Positions 41,161 through 49,440 of a DNA stretch of 64,000 nucleotides are shown here, piece after piece. Origin of the DNA: Lachnospiraceae bacterium (GTDB taxonomy: Bacteria; Bacillota; Clostridia; Lachnospirales; Lachnospiraceae); assembly GCA_029053015.1 (NCBI GenBank), contig JAIDHX010000017.1, positions 24,771 through 88,770 on the forward strand, given 5' to 3'. Position 1 is the stretch's first letter; each line of letters opens with the position of its first letter. Under the pieces are notes generated by a model. It was not told where the DNA came from and did not search any database. It saw only the letters and a program-made list of their open reading frames with translations. The translations under genes were made by a program, and so were the position numbers.

Positions 41161-42138
41161 TTACTGTTTTTCAGCCACATAAAAGCAGCCGTTCTCACTA
41201 TCGGAAATATACAAATTACCTTCTTCATCCACCTCCATATACATATATGGGCATGCCATCGGTAAGGCAAGAAGCGTATCAAAGGTTTCCTCCTGCACGG
41301 AAAGCCGATTAACAGTCTTATATCCGAAAGATATCATATAAAAGCAGCCATCCTGATAGGTAAGTGCTGCCGGGGCATAACTGGCACGTATCTGTACCAG
41401 CGGCTTTAACTTTCCGTTCTGAATCATGTACAAGCTATTTTCTCCCGATCCCATGCTTGTTTTCTTTTCTTCCACCTTAAACTCAAAAAGATTTGCAAAA
41501 TAGATATTTCCTTCTCCGGCACACAAATAACCAACGGCTTCTTCTCCAAGCTTATCCCATGAACCATCTTCCCTACGGTATATATAAGCATCCCACACAT
41601 CAGCAGCATTGGTAGATACATAAATAACGCCTTTTTTATCAACCGCAATGCTTATATACCGGCTAAATCCCATTTTAGAATGTAACGGTCCTAAATAATA
41701 TTCTTCCAAATATCGAAAATCAGACGTAAATTTTTGAACTCTGTCATTCCCACTGTCCAAAACATAAAAGCAATCTCCTGTAAAAACAATATCCCTTGGT
41801 TCGGAGAAATTCCCTTCCTCCATTCCCAATGTACCGTATGCAGCCTCTTTGACCAAATCCTTATTCAGTTTTACAATGCAATTATTGGAAATATCACATA
41901 CATATATGCTGTCATTATAAACACAAATACCGCCCGGCATCTTAATTCCGAGGGCAGCCAAATCAATTTCTTTCAAATCATAATCTCCCGAAATGTCATA
42001 ACCGCCGTCTGCATTTAAGAAATCTAAAAAAACAGGTGGTTCCTCCTTGCCACAGGATGTAAGCAGCAATGCTGCTAATAAACACATGACAACCACACAT
42101 CTTATTTTTTTCCTCTTTGCTGTTTTACACTTATTCAA
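41161..42138 (-). CDS. Beta-propeller lipoprotein, paralog 3
   Basis: 325 residues, TTG start at 42136-42138 after AAGGAGGAGAG. Lipobox LLAALLLTSCGK. Blades GGICVYNDSIYVCDISNNCI, GNFSEPRDIVFTGDCFYVLD, ISIAVDKKGVIYVSTNAAD and YMYMEVDEEGNLYISDSENG. It lies between the FtsX permeases and the peptide gene, 13 bases after the permease stop, so clearly co-transcribed with the transporter. Confidence 0.85.
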   Translation of the reverse strand: MNKCKTAKRKKIRCVVVMCLLAALLLTSCGKEEPPVFLDFLNADGGYDISGDYDLKEIDLAALGIKMPGGICVYNDSIYVCDISNNCIVKLNKDLVKEAAYGTLGMEEGNFSEPRDIVFTGDCFYVLDSGNDRVQKFTSDFRYLEEYYLGPLHSKMGFSRYISIAVDKKGVIYVSTNAADVWDAYIYRREDGSWDKLGEEAVGYLCAGEGNIYFANLFEFKVEEKKTSMGSGENSLYMIQNGKLKPLVQIRASYAPAALTYQDGCFYMISFGYKTVNRLSVQEETFDTLLALPMACPYMYMEVDEEGNLYISDSENGCFYVAEKQ

Positions 42139-42151
42139 CTTCTCTCCTCCT

Positions 42152-43396
42152 TCAATTCTCCTTCAATGTGACCGCTACATTCTTTGCCCTGACCTCATGC
42201 ATGCCCAGCAAAACAGACACCATGCTAAATAAAAATGCCGCTGCAAACACAATCCCGATTCCGGCCGGATTCAGCCTAAGCTCTTCCTGATAAATTAAAA
42301 TCTTTTTCAATGCGGGTGTAATCAGGATTCCAAGTATGCCGCCCAGCAACAATACCGTAAAAATTTCCGCCATAGTTTCCATCCTGATTCTGCGTATTGT
42401 AGAGCCATAAGCAGCCGAGACCGCAATCATATGCCGGCGCTTGTTTAAAAGTAGGAACATGGAACCCATGCAGCCCACACCTGAGAGAAGCAGTATGCTG
42501 ATCGATGCAAACAGCCACCTGTCCATGTCATAATTGAAATCTTCCATCCTGCTTTTTAACCTCGCATATTCGTCATCCACACTGAAGTAAAAGCGATTAT
42601 CTGCAGCATTTAGTTCTCGCAGCATTTGTGCGACAAGATCTTCTCTCCATTCATCGCCAAGATAACGTAAGAACAAAATACTCCTGAAATTAAACTGTGC
42701 CGTATCCTGCTCCTGCAAATGTGCCATTGCACCGACAGGAAAAATGACAACCTTTTCCATATTGTTCCCTGTCGTATCATATCCCGGCATAATTGTACTT
42801 TCTTCCAACGGCATGACAACCTTATAAGAATACGACTCACCATCTATGATAAGGGAATCTCCAGCAATATACATTTCCCTTCCGGTAAACATAATCTCTT
42901 CGCCTTCCGCAATGGCAGTTCCCGCTTCAGATAATTCCTGATAAGCGGTATTTCCCAGATACACAACGTCATCTTCACGGGAAAAGCCATAAAGATACGC
43001 AAATAGATTTTCATTCATGAAGTAGACCCATACCTCGTTAAATTGCTGTGATTTTGGAAAAAAGCTGTGATTCTGACATGATATAGCAAAAAGCATCTCC
43101 AAATCTTCTGTGTACCTTTCGTTTGCAGAAAGCTGCCGATAAGTATCATAAGAAATGCTATAATAATCATGTATTTCTTCCTCGCTTCCGAAAGCCACAA
43201 GCATTTGCTGCGCAATCGTGACAACTCCTTCCGCTTTTTTCTGCCTGCTTTCCTCCAAACGTTCCCTGCTTGTCATGACATAATTCATGCATGTAATAAA
43301 GAGACCCGCACCCAGCATAAAATTAGCAGCAATAAAAACATATATGGGCAGATTATAACGCAGATTGTGAAAAATTCTCTGCAATGAATATTTCAT
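42152..43396 (-). CDS. FtsX/MacB-type ABC permease B
   Basis: 414 residues. An N-terminal membrane segment (YVFIAANFMLGAGLFITCMN), a large extracytoplasmic part (about 30-285, including EEIMFTGREMYIAGDSLIID), then three C-terminal membrane segments (WLFASISILLLSGVGCMGSM; FTVLLLGGILGILITPAL; GIVFAAAFLFSMVSVLLGMH) and the cytoplasmic tail VRAKNVAVTLKEN. This 1+3 topology is that of MacB/FtsX mechanotransmission permeases. It is the second of a heteromeric pair with permease A. Confidence 0.88.
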   Translation of the reverse strand: MKYSLQRIFHNLRYNLPIYVFIAANFMLGAGLFITCMNYVMTSRERLEESRQKKAEGVVTIAQQMLVAFGSEEEIHDYYSISYDTYRQLSANERYTEDLEMLFAISCQNHSFFPKSQQFNEVWVYFMNENLFAYLYGFSREDDVVYLGNTAYQELSEAGTAIAEGEEIMFTGREMYIAGDSLIIDGESYSYKVVMPLEESTIMPGYDTTGNNMEKVVIFPVGAMAHLQEQDTAQFNFRSILFLRYLGDEWREDLVAQMLRELNAADNRFYFSVDDEYARLKSRMEDFNYDMDRWLFASISILLLSGVGCMGSMFLLLNKRRHMIAVSAAYGSTIRRIRMETMAEIFTVLLLGGILGILITPALKKILIYQEELRLNPAGIGIVFAAAFLFSMVSVLLGMHEVRAKNVAVTLKEN

Positions 43397-43411
43397 AACG
43401 ACAACTCCTCC

Positions 43412-44542
43412 CTACCCTTTTAACAGCCGCGCGACATCTCGTTTTCCGTAACACACAAAAAGTACAACACTGTCAATCAGAAAAACCAACACCACACCTG
43501 CCATACCGACCTGCAAAAGCGTCCTAAACTGCAGACCGCGTGCTCTGGTTATCACGGCAGACACCAGGGGATAAAAGGATAACGCCAGCAAAAGAGAAAA
43601 GAGCACGAGCAGCAGGTTTCTGATAAGCGATTCTGCCCATAGCATTTTTCTGCTCGCTCCCAACGCAGTGCGGACTGCCATATCATACTTTTCTCTGGCA
43701 ATCATACCGACAAAAAGAAACAATATATTAATACCGGCAAATACAATCACTATCACAGCACGCTGTATACGGTAACGGTTTACCGTCCATATAGACTCAT
43801 AGTAAAGCTCCTCCTCCTGTACGCCTGTCTGCGCCATAATCAAATTTCCCATCTCGAGTGGAAACAATCCGGCCGCAATCTGTATCGGTCTCGCTTCTGT
43901 TTCGCTATAAGCCAGAATACGGTACTGAATCCTTCCCCCCAGTTCGGAGGGCAAAGCAGAGACTGCCGCATAAGGGAGCAGTATACCCCCATAGGTTCTC
44001 GGCGCACGCACAATACCCTTTACCCTATATGCAATGCCCGCGATTTCAACCATATCACCGACCTCAATACCACTTATTACTAATGTTCCGCCATACTCCA
44101 GCAGACACACATTTTCCCCGCCTTCCGCATAGTCTTCCTCCGAAAAGACTGCCCCCTCCACAATCTCATAACCGGCTAACGACAGATACCCCTCACTGAT
44201 AGCACAGATACCGCTTGCATAAAACGCATCCTTCGCGCAGACTGTCAGCCCCTTGGAAAAAAAATAACCGGCAGTTTCAAATAGCCCCTCTTTAAGACAA
44301 TTGTCGATTGCCGCATCCATCTCTTCTTTATCCTTGTACTGCATCAAATATTCAATCACCGCTACATGGGGCGCATCTTCATACCGCGATACTTCCCCAT
44401 CCCTTATCAGGTCATTGATATCATTGACTGCAAGCAAAGGAAAAAGAAATCCAAGTGCCAGCGCGATAAGTAGAATAAAACTGTTGTATTTATGGTAAAT
44501 AATGTATTTCCATCCGTTTTGAACTAAAAAGATAATAACCAT
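43412..44542 (-). CDS. FtsX/MacB-type ABC permease A
   Basis: 376 residues with one N-terminal membrane segment (NSFILLIALALGFLFPLLAV), an extracytoplasmic domain (about 40-255) and three C-terminal segments (AVIVIVFAGINILFLFVGMI; LIRNLLLVLFSLLLALSFYP; GMAGVVLVFLIDSVVLFVCY). It contains the permease helix REKYDMAVRTALGASRKMLW, which couples to the ATPase. Sixteen bases from permease B. Shorter than a full MacB, as expected for Gram-positive two-permease systems. Confidence 0.88.
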   Translation of the reverse strand: MVIIFLVQNGWKYIIYHKYNSFILLIALALGFLFPLLAVNDINDLIRDGEVSRYEDAPHVAVIEYLMQYKDKEEMDAAIDNCLKEGLFETAGYFFSKGLTVCAKDAFYASGICAISEGYLSLAGYEIVEGAVFSEEDYAEGGENVCLLEYGGTLVISGIEVGDMVEIAGIAYRVKGIVRAPRTYGGILLPYAAVSALPSELGGRIQYRILAYSETEARPIQIAAGLFPLEMGNLIMAQTGVQEEELYYESIWTVNRYRIQRAVIVIVFAGINILFLFVGMIAREKYDMAVRTALGASRKMLWAESLIRNLLLVLFSLLLALSFYPLVSAVITRARGLQFRTLLQVGMAGVVLVFLIDSVVLFVCYGKRDVARLLKG

Positions 44543-44632
44543 CCCTTCTATATTTTGCCCGTCCCCGTTTTGTCCTCCGACATTTATACTGAAAAAGGAA
44601 CCGCCACTAAGGCTCCATCTGCTTTTTATTAT

Positions 44633-44676
44633 ATTGACATCCGAAAATGCCTAAACCCAATGAATATCATCGGGTT
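44633..44676 (-). repeat. Post-stop hairpin element, copy 2
   Basis: Immediately after the ATPase stop: AAACCCGATGA...TCATTGGGTTT (stem of about 11 pairs) then AGGCATTTT and GTCAATATA. Same arrangement as copy 1, with paired changes (CCC/GGG versus CCT/GGG wobble). Confidence 0.6.
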
Positions 44677-45339
44677 TTATACAATTTTCCCATCCGACAT
44701 GCAGATTTTTCTGTCCGCCAAATCCGCCAGCTCTCTATCGTGTGTCACCATAATGATGGTAGTACCCTCTTCATTTAGTTCCCGTAAAAGCTTCATAATC
44801 ACTCTGCCGTTTTCATAATCCAGATTGCCCGTAGGCTCATCCGCCAAGAGGGTCTGGGGATGGTTTGCCAGCGCACGGGCAATTGCCACCCGCTGCATCT
44901 CTCCGCCGGAAAGCTTCGTCGGATGCGCTTTGTATTTTTCGGAAAGCCCCACCCTATCAAGCAGCGCCTTTGCCCGCTCCTTCCGCTCCTTTCCGCCGAT
45001 ACCGGCATACCCCAACGGCAATGCCACATTTTCCATAGCTGTCAGCTCCTTGGCCAGATGGAAAGACTGAAATACAAAGCCGATGTTGCGGTTCCGAAAC
45101 TTTGCCAGTTCTCTTTCACTTAATCCCGATACAGGCGCATCATCATAATAATATTCCCCTTCCGTCTGCCTGTCCATTCCCCCCATAATATTTAAAAGCG
45201 TGCTTTTGCCGCATCCGGAGACTCCCGTTATGGCAACAAACTCTCCCTTTTCAACCTGCAGGGAAACTCCTTTCAGCGCCCTTGTCTGACTGCTTCCCTT
45301 CCCGTATTCTCTGACAATCTGCTCCATTCTGATTAACAT
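44677..45339 (-). CDS. MacB/LolD-type ABC ATPase
   Basis: 220 residues. Walker A GVSGCGKSTLLNIMGG, Q-loop NIGFVFQSFHLAKELTAMEN, signature LSGGEMQRVAIARALANHP, Walker B TLLADEPTGNLDYENG and switch His MVTHDRELADLADR. Length and sequence are of the LolD/MacB group that energises FtsX-type permeases. The ribosome site lies in the tail of an upstream FtsX remnant. Confidence 0.92.
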   Translation of the reverse strand: MLIRMEQIVREYGKGSSQTRALKGVSLQVEKGEFVAITGVSGCGKSTLLNIMGGMDRQTEGEYYYDDAPVSGLSERELAKFRNRNIGFVFQSFHLAKELTAMENVALPLGYAGIGGKERKERAKALLDRVGLSEKYKAHPTKLSGGEMQRVAIARALANHPQTLLADEPTGNLDYENGRVIMKLLRELNEEGTTIIMVTHDRELADLADRKICMSDGKIV

Positions 45340-45341
45340 GT

Positions 45342-45386
45342 CTATCCCTCCTCTTTCAGCGTCGCCACCACATTTTTTGCCTTAAT
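45342..45386 (-). pseudogene. C-terminal remnant of a lost FtsX permease
   Basis: Between the redoxin stop and the ATPase start, a reading frame gives IKAKNVVATLKEEG-stop, closely matching the VRAKNVAVTLKEN end of permease B. Only 15 codons survive. It still provides the ribosome site for the ATPase, suggesting that an older permease gene stood here and the redoxin gene replaced most of it. Confidence 0.6.
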
Positions 45387-46269
45387 TCCATAATTCCTGT
45401 AGCAGCGTCTCTATCGGAACCTCACCAATGATTCTGTATTCCTCTTCCGACTGTAAAACCAAAAAGGAGGGATACCATTCAACGCCGTAGACCAGCTTCA
45501 GCAGTGCATACTCGTCCCGCTCATGCGACGGATCCGTGTCATTGTATGTATATAGGTAATGCAGGCTTCTTTTGTCCTTCCCGTCATCATTCGCAAGGAT
45601 ATCATCGGCTGCTGCACAGTCCGGACAGCCATCCATGCAGAAGTAAATTATCTGCTGCTTTTCAAAATCTGCAATCCCAAAGTATTCCATTAAATAGCGG
45701 TTTGCATTTATCCGAAGCTGTTCTTCCAGCCCTTCTTCGACTATCTGCATATACAGCTTCTCCATGCAGATTTTGATGTCCGAATTGTAGTATATGATGC
45801 TGCCCTGACTGTCAAGCAGGTACGCCGTCGGGGTCGGCGTGTTGATTGCAATGTTGTCGTTTATGCTGAAACAATTTTCGGACGCAATACCATATTCTTC
45901 TATCAAGGACACCGGCATGGAATCACTCCACAAAAGCAGTACCTGCAGATTGTCCTCACCGAAGACACTCTGCAGCCTTCCCACAAAGCGCAGTGCATCG
46001 CCGCAGCTTGAGCAGGATGGAGACAGATAGAATAAAACGGTGTTATGCTCCCCGTATTTGAATGCCGCTTCATTTCCGTCCGCATTTACTACCGGTATTG
46101 CATCAAAGCTATCACCATAGCGCAAATCCTTTACGGTTACATCTGATATTGTCCTTATTTCATTTGGTTCTTTTAGTTGGTTTCTCTGTAGAATGATAAT
46201 GACAAATTCCAATATGACAAGAAACAGTAATAAAACTGTCAGAATATACAATATTCGGTTTTTCCCCAT
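45382..46269 (-). CDS. Membrane-anchored redoxin with two CxxC thioredoxin-like domains
   Basis: 295 residues from the ATG at 46267-46269 (GGAG eight bases before). One N-terminal membrane segment (ILYILTVLLLFLVILEFVII) places the rest outside. Domain 1 (about 45-165) is TlpA/redoxin-like with CSSC in FYLSPSCSSCGDALRFVG and TPTAYLLDSQGSIIYYN. Domain 2 (about 205-290) is thioredoxin-like with CPDC in IIYFCMDGCPDCAAADDIL and GVEWYPSFLVLQSEEEYR (cis-Pro region). First gene of the operon that encodes a six-Cys secreted peptide, so a disulfide oxidase or isomerase for it is a natural role. No other substrate is evident. Confidence 0.85.
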   Translation of the reverse strand: MGKNRILYILTVLLLFLVILEFVIIILQRNQLKEPNEIRTISDVTVKDLRYGDSFDAIPVVNADGNEAAFKYGEHNTVLFYLSPSCSSCGDALRFVGRLQSVFGEDNLQVLLLWSDSMPVSLIEEYGIASENCFSINDNIAINTPTPTAYLLDSQGSIIYYNSDIKICMEKLYMQIVEEGLEEQLRINANRYLMEYFGIADFEKQQIIYFCMDGCPDCAAADDILANDDGKDKRSLHYLYTYNDTDPSHERDEYALLKLVYGVEWYPSFLVLQSEEEYRIIGEVPIETLLQELWN

Positions 46270-46323
46270 TTGCAAATCTCCATTCCTGTTAATTCCTGAT
46301 TTTTTTACACCCTATACAAGCAA

Positions 46324-46384
46324 ACCATACACAATTATCTTACCTGTATGGTCTCAATTATACCATCAATCAGATTCATGTCAA
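46324..46384 (-). promoter_or_regulatory. Promoter and operator of the propeller/peptide export operon
   Basis: TTGACA (46379-46384) - 16 - TATAAT (46357-46362) on the minus strand. An inverted repeat ACCATACA - 13 bases - TGTATGGT (46324-46352) covers the likely start of transcription and is a good candidate operator for a repressor not encoded here. Confidence 0.7.
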
Positions 46385-46465
46385 GTTCCTAATCCATCTT
46401 GTAATCCCGCCTCCCCTATGCTACTATAAAACCATCTCGCAATCGCCTTACAGAAAGGAACCCTC

Positions 46466-47182
46466 ATGAAAACTGTGCTTATCACCGGCGCGTCCCGAGG
46501 TATCGGCGCTGCCATTGCAAGGATTTTTGCCGAAAACGGCTATCATACCTTTATCACCTGCGCGCGCAGCACGGAAGCGCTTTTTACGCTGCAAAAGGAG
46601 TTGACTGACACGTTTGGCAGTCCCTGCACGGCGATTCCCTGCGATATGTCGGATTACGAAGCAGTTGAACGCCTTTTTGCACAGCTTCCGCCCCTTGACG
46701 TGCTGATTAACAACGCAGGCCGGGCTTATTTCGGGCTTCTCTCTGAGATGTCTGTTGCGGACTGGCACAGCGTCATGGACACCAACCTGAGTGCCTGCTT
46801 CTACACCTGCAGGCTTGCCATCCCCTCCATGGTCCATAGAAAAAGCGGGCGTATCTTAAATATTTCCTCCGTCTGGGGACAGACCGGCTCCTCCATGGAG
46901 ACTGCCTACTGCGCCTCCAAGGGCGGACTGAACGCCTTTACAAAAGCGCTTGCCAAAGAGCTTGCGCCCAGCAACATACAGGTCAACGCTCTTGCGCCGG
47001 GTTTCATTGACACCGACATGAACCGCTGTCTTTCCGACGAAGATTGGAATGCCCTGATAACAGAAATACCTGCCGACAGAGCCGGAACCCCCGAAGAGGC
47101 TGCCGCACTCGCGTGGCAGGTAGTAAACGCTCCCGCTTATATGACGGGACAAATTATTGCCATGGACGGCGGCTGGATTTAA
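46466..47182 (+). CDS. Short-chain dehydrogenase/reductase (FabG-like)
   Basis: 238 residues. Cofactor site TGASRGIGAAIARIFA, NNAG in DVLINNAGRAYFG, catalytic Ser-Tyr-Lys in ISSVWGQTGSSMETAYCASKGG, and GFIDTDMNR plus MTGQIIAMDGGWI at the end. Length is typical of FabG-like 3-oxoacyl-ACP reductases, but without fatty acid genes nearby the substrate is open. GAAAGGAAC precedes the ATG. Confidence 0.88.
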   Translation: MKTVLITGASRGIGAAIARIFAENGYHTFITCARSTEALFTLQKELTDTFGSPCTAIPCDMSDYEAVERLFAQLPPLDVLINNAGRAYFGLLSEMSVADWHSVMDTNLSACFYTCRLAIPSMVHRKSGRILNISSVWGQTGSSMETAYCASKGGLNAFTKALAKELAPSNIQVNALAPGFIDTDMNRCLSDEDWNALITEIPADRAGTPEEAAALAWQVVNAPAYMTGQIIAMDGGWI

Positions 47183-47195
47183 GCTTTGGCACATG

Positions 47196-48527
47196 CTACG
47201 CTTTTTCCGCCACCGCTGTCTTGCTGATATACGCCTTCTCAATTCTTCTGTCCTGTATATCCTCCACGTGGATATGCAGGCCGAAGCCATCCACGTCGAA
47301 GCTGACGCCATCCTCAGGGATTGCCTGCAGGAGACTGATAATCAGACCGCCCACTGTGTCGTAGTCTTCTTCCTCCATGGAAAGTTCGACGCCAAGCTCT
47401 TCCGCCAAATCATCGATGGTGGTGTTGCCGGTCACTTTCCAGAGATTATCCTCAAGCTGTACGATTTCGGGCTCTTCTTCCGGATCAAACTCGTCATAAA
47501 TATTGCCCACGATTTCCTCCACCAAATCCTCCATGGTGACGATACCCTCCAACGCACCATATTCATCTATAATAACCGCAATATGGATTTTCTTTCTCTG
47601 CATATCGGCAAACAGCGTATCCGCGTGGATACTCTCCGGCACAAAATACGCCGGACGAAGAATATCCTTAATCTGCGGCTGCAGCCCCTTTCCTGCGGCA
47701 AGCAGAAAATCCCTTGCATACAAAATCCCGATAATGTCGTCCAAATCCTCGTCATACACCGGATAACGGGAAAGGCCGCTCTCCTCTATCAGATTCAGAA
47801 TCTCCTCATTCGTGTCTCTCAGGGAAATGGCAACCACATCGGTCCGCTGCGTCATCACCCTGCGCACACTTAAATCGTCAAAATCAAAAATATTCTGAAT
47901 CCATTCCTTCTCGTTCTCGTCGATATTGCCCCTTTCCTCGCCGATATCCACCATCATTCTGATTTCTTCTTCCGTGACATTTTCCACCTCTGTCTCCGGC
48001 TTTATATGCAGGATGCGCAGCACCAGATTCGTGGAAAAAGAAAGAAAGCAAATCGCAGGCTTCAAGACAAAAGCAAACGCCGATATCACCCGATAAGAAA
48101 ATTTCACCACCCCGTATGGCTTCTGCAGGGCAATCCGCTTCGGCACCAGTTCGCCAAACACCAGTGTAAAATAAGCCAGTATCAGGGTAATCAGCACAAT
48201 CGCAATGATGACCAGAGCCTCCTCGGAAATCACGGTAAAGCCCCAGTCCACATAAACCCACTTTACCAGATACCTCGAAAAATTCTTAGCCGCCAAAGCA
48301 CTTCCCAAATATCCGGCAATCGTGGTTCCGATTTGTATCGCAGACAAAAAGGCTGACGGTTCCCCCACCAGCTTTAAAAGCCTTGCCGCATGCTTATCTC
48401 CCTCATCCTCCATCTTATGAAGCTTCGTCGTATTTAAAGAGACGACAGCCAGCTCCGTGCCGGCAAAAAAAGCGTTCACCAAAATCAAAACAACCTGTAA
48501 TAGTAACTGTAAAATAATCGTACTCAA
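47196..48527 (-). CDS. CorC/HlyC-type transporter-associated membrane protein (DUF21-CBS-CorC_HlyC)
   Basis: 443 residues. DUF21 membrane region with four hydrophobic segments (residues 1-180; LQLLLQVVLILVNAFFAGTE, VIIAIVLITLILAYFTLVFG), two CBS domains (VMTQRTDVVAISLRDTNEEI near 235; IHADTLFADMQRKKIHIAVI near 300) and the CorC_HlyC tail (VTGNTTIDDLAEELGVELSM). Members are implicated in Mg2+/Co2+ efflux or acid tolerance. It converges with the SDR gene. Confidence 0.9.
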   Translation of the reverse strand: MSTIILQLLLQVVLILVNAFFAGTELAVVSLNTTKLHKMEDEGDKHAARLLKLVGEPSAFLSAIQIGTTIAGYLGSALAAKNFSRYLVKWVYVDWGFTVISEEALVIIAIVLITLILAYFTLVFGELVPKRIALQKPYGVVKFSYRVISAFAFVLKPAICFLSFSTNLVLRILHIKPETEVENVTEEEIRMMVDIGEERGNIDENEKEWIQNIFDFDDLSVRRVMTQRTDVVAISLRDTNEEILNLIEESGLSRYPVYDEDLDDIIGILYARDFLLAAGKGLQPQIKDILRPAYFVPESIHADTLFADMQRKKIHIAVIIDEYGALEGIVTMEDLVEEIVGNIYDEFDPEEEPEIVQLEDNLWKVTGNTTIDDLAEELGVELSMEEEDYDTVGGLIISLLQAIPEDGVSFDVDGFGLHIHVEDIQDRRIEKAYISKTAVAEKA

Positions 48528-48757
48528 AATGAATTCTCCATTTCCGCATGTACTTCCGGTTCCTGTCTATAAAAACAGGATACACAAAAAGGCATAACCT
48601 GTCGTACTCTCGAACCACAGGCTACACCTATCTCTATTATGCTCTATGCAATTATCCGTATTATTTTCCGCGTCGCCGTCAGCGTCGTCCATTGCTGTTT
48701 CTTTCCTTTCACCAGTCTGGAAATTTTCTGCTCTTTATATTATCATACTCTATTCCA

Positions 48758-49423
48758 TTATGCAAGTCTGACTGTATGGTCAATGCCTACGGAGCAGATC
48801 ACCGCCCCTGCCTCCGTCTTCATCCCGTGCTTTTTATGAATCATTTCCATGATGGCATTTCGCCTTTCGGCGGACGTCACAATGGCAATAATCTCTTTTT
48901 CCTCCTGTACGGAAATCCCATAAAACTGCGCATCCTCCGGTCCTGCCCATCTTGCTCTGATAACGGTGCCGCCCCTCGCTCCGGCTTCTCTCGCCGTGTC
49001 CATCACAGCATCCGTATGTCCCTGATTAACTGCTATCAAAATCAGGCTCTGGCCTGTCTTTCCGCTCATCTCTACTCCTCCTGTCCCATTTTGCTGATTC
49101 AACAACACCGTCGCTACCAGACTGCTCAGCGCCGTAAGCGACATGTCAAATACAAGCCCGTTGCCGTAAGCGGCTCCCTGCGATTCACTGTCCAGCTTGC
49201 GCAGAAGCCGCGCCGCAGTTTCTTTTGCCGCATAGCTTATCAGGATATCCTTTTCTGCGGTTCCCACACCCAGTACGTCCAGTAAATCCGAGGATGCGGT
49301 TCCCCTGCCCATACACTGATAGCTGCAAAATACGCCCTGCTCCGCATAGAGCTTTGCCAGTGCCTTGCCCTTGCCACGCTCCGCAAAGGTCACAATCAGT
49401 TTTACACCTTTTTTTTCTGCCAT
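48758..49423 (-). CDS. Tandem PII-like protein
   Basis: 221 residues made of two PII-like halves: residues 1-100 (VKLIVTFAERGKGKALAKLY, GTASSDLLDVLGVGTAEKDI) and about 118-221 (SLILIAVNQGHTDAVMDTAR, GARGGTVIRARWAGPEDAQF, SVQEEKEIIAIVTSAERRNA, AVICSVGIDHTVRL). The T-loop and nucleotide-binding Gly regions are recognisable but not classical GlnB. It lies 17 bases downstream of a DUF1538 membrane protein, a pairing known in many bacteria, suggesting a regulator of that transporter. Confidence 0.8.
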   Translation of the reverse strand: MAEKKGVKLIVTFAERGKGKALAKLYAEQGVFCSYQCMGRGTASSDLLDVLGVGTAEKDILISYAAKETAARLLRKLDSESQGAAYGNGLVFDMSLTALSSLVATVLLNQQNGTGGVEMSGKTGQSLILIAVNQGHTDAVMDTAREAGARGGTVIRARWAGPEDAQFYGISVQEEKEIIAIVTSAERRNAIMEMIHKKHGMKTEAGAVICSVGIDHTVRLA

Positions 49424-49440
49424 GGTTCCTCCGCTATTTC

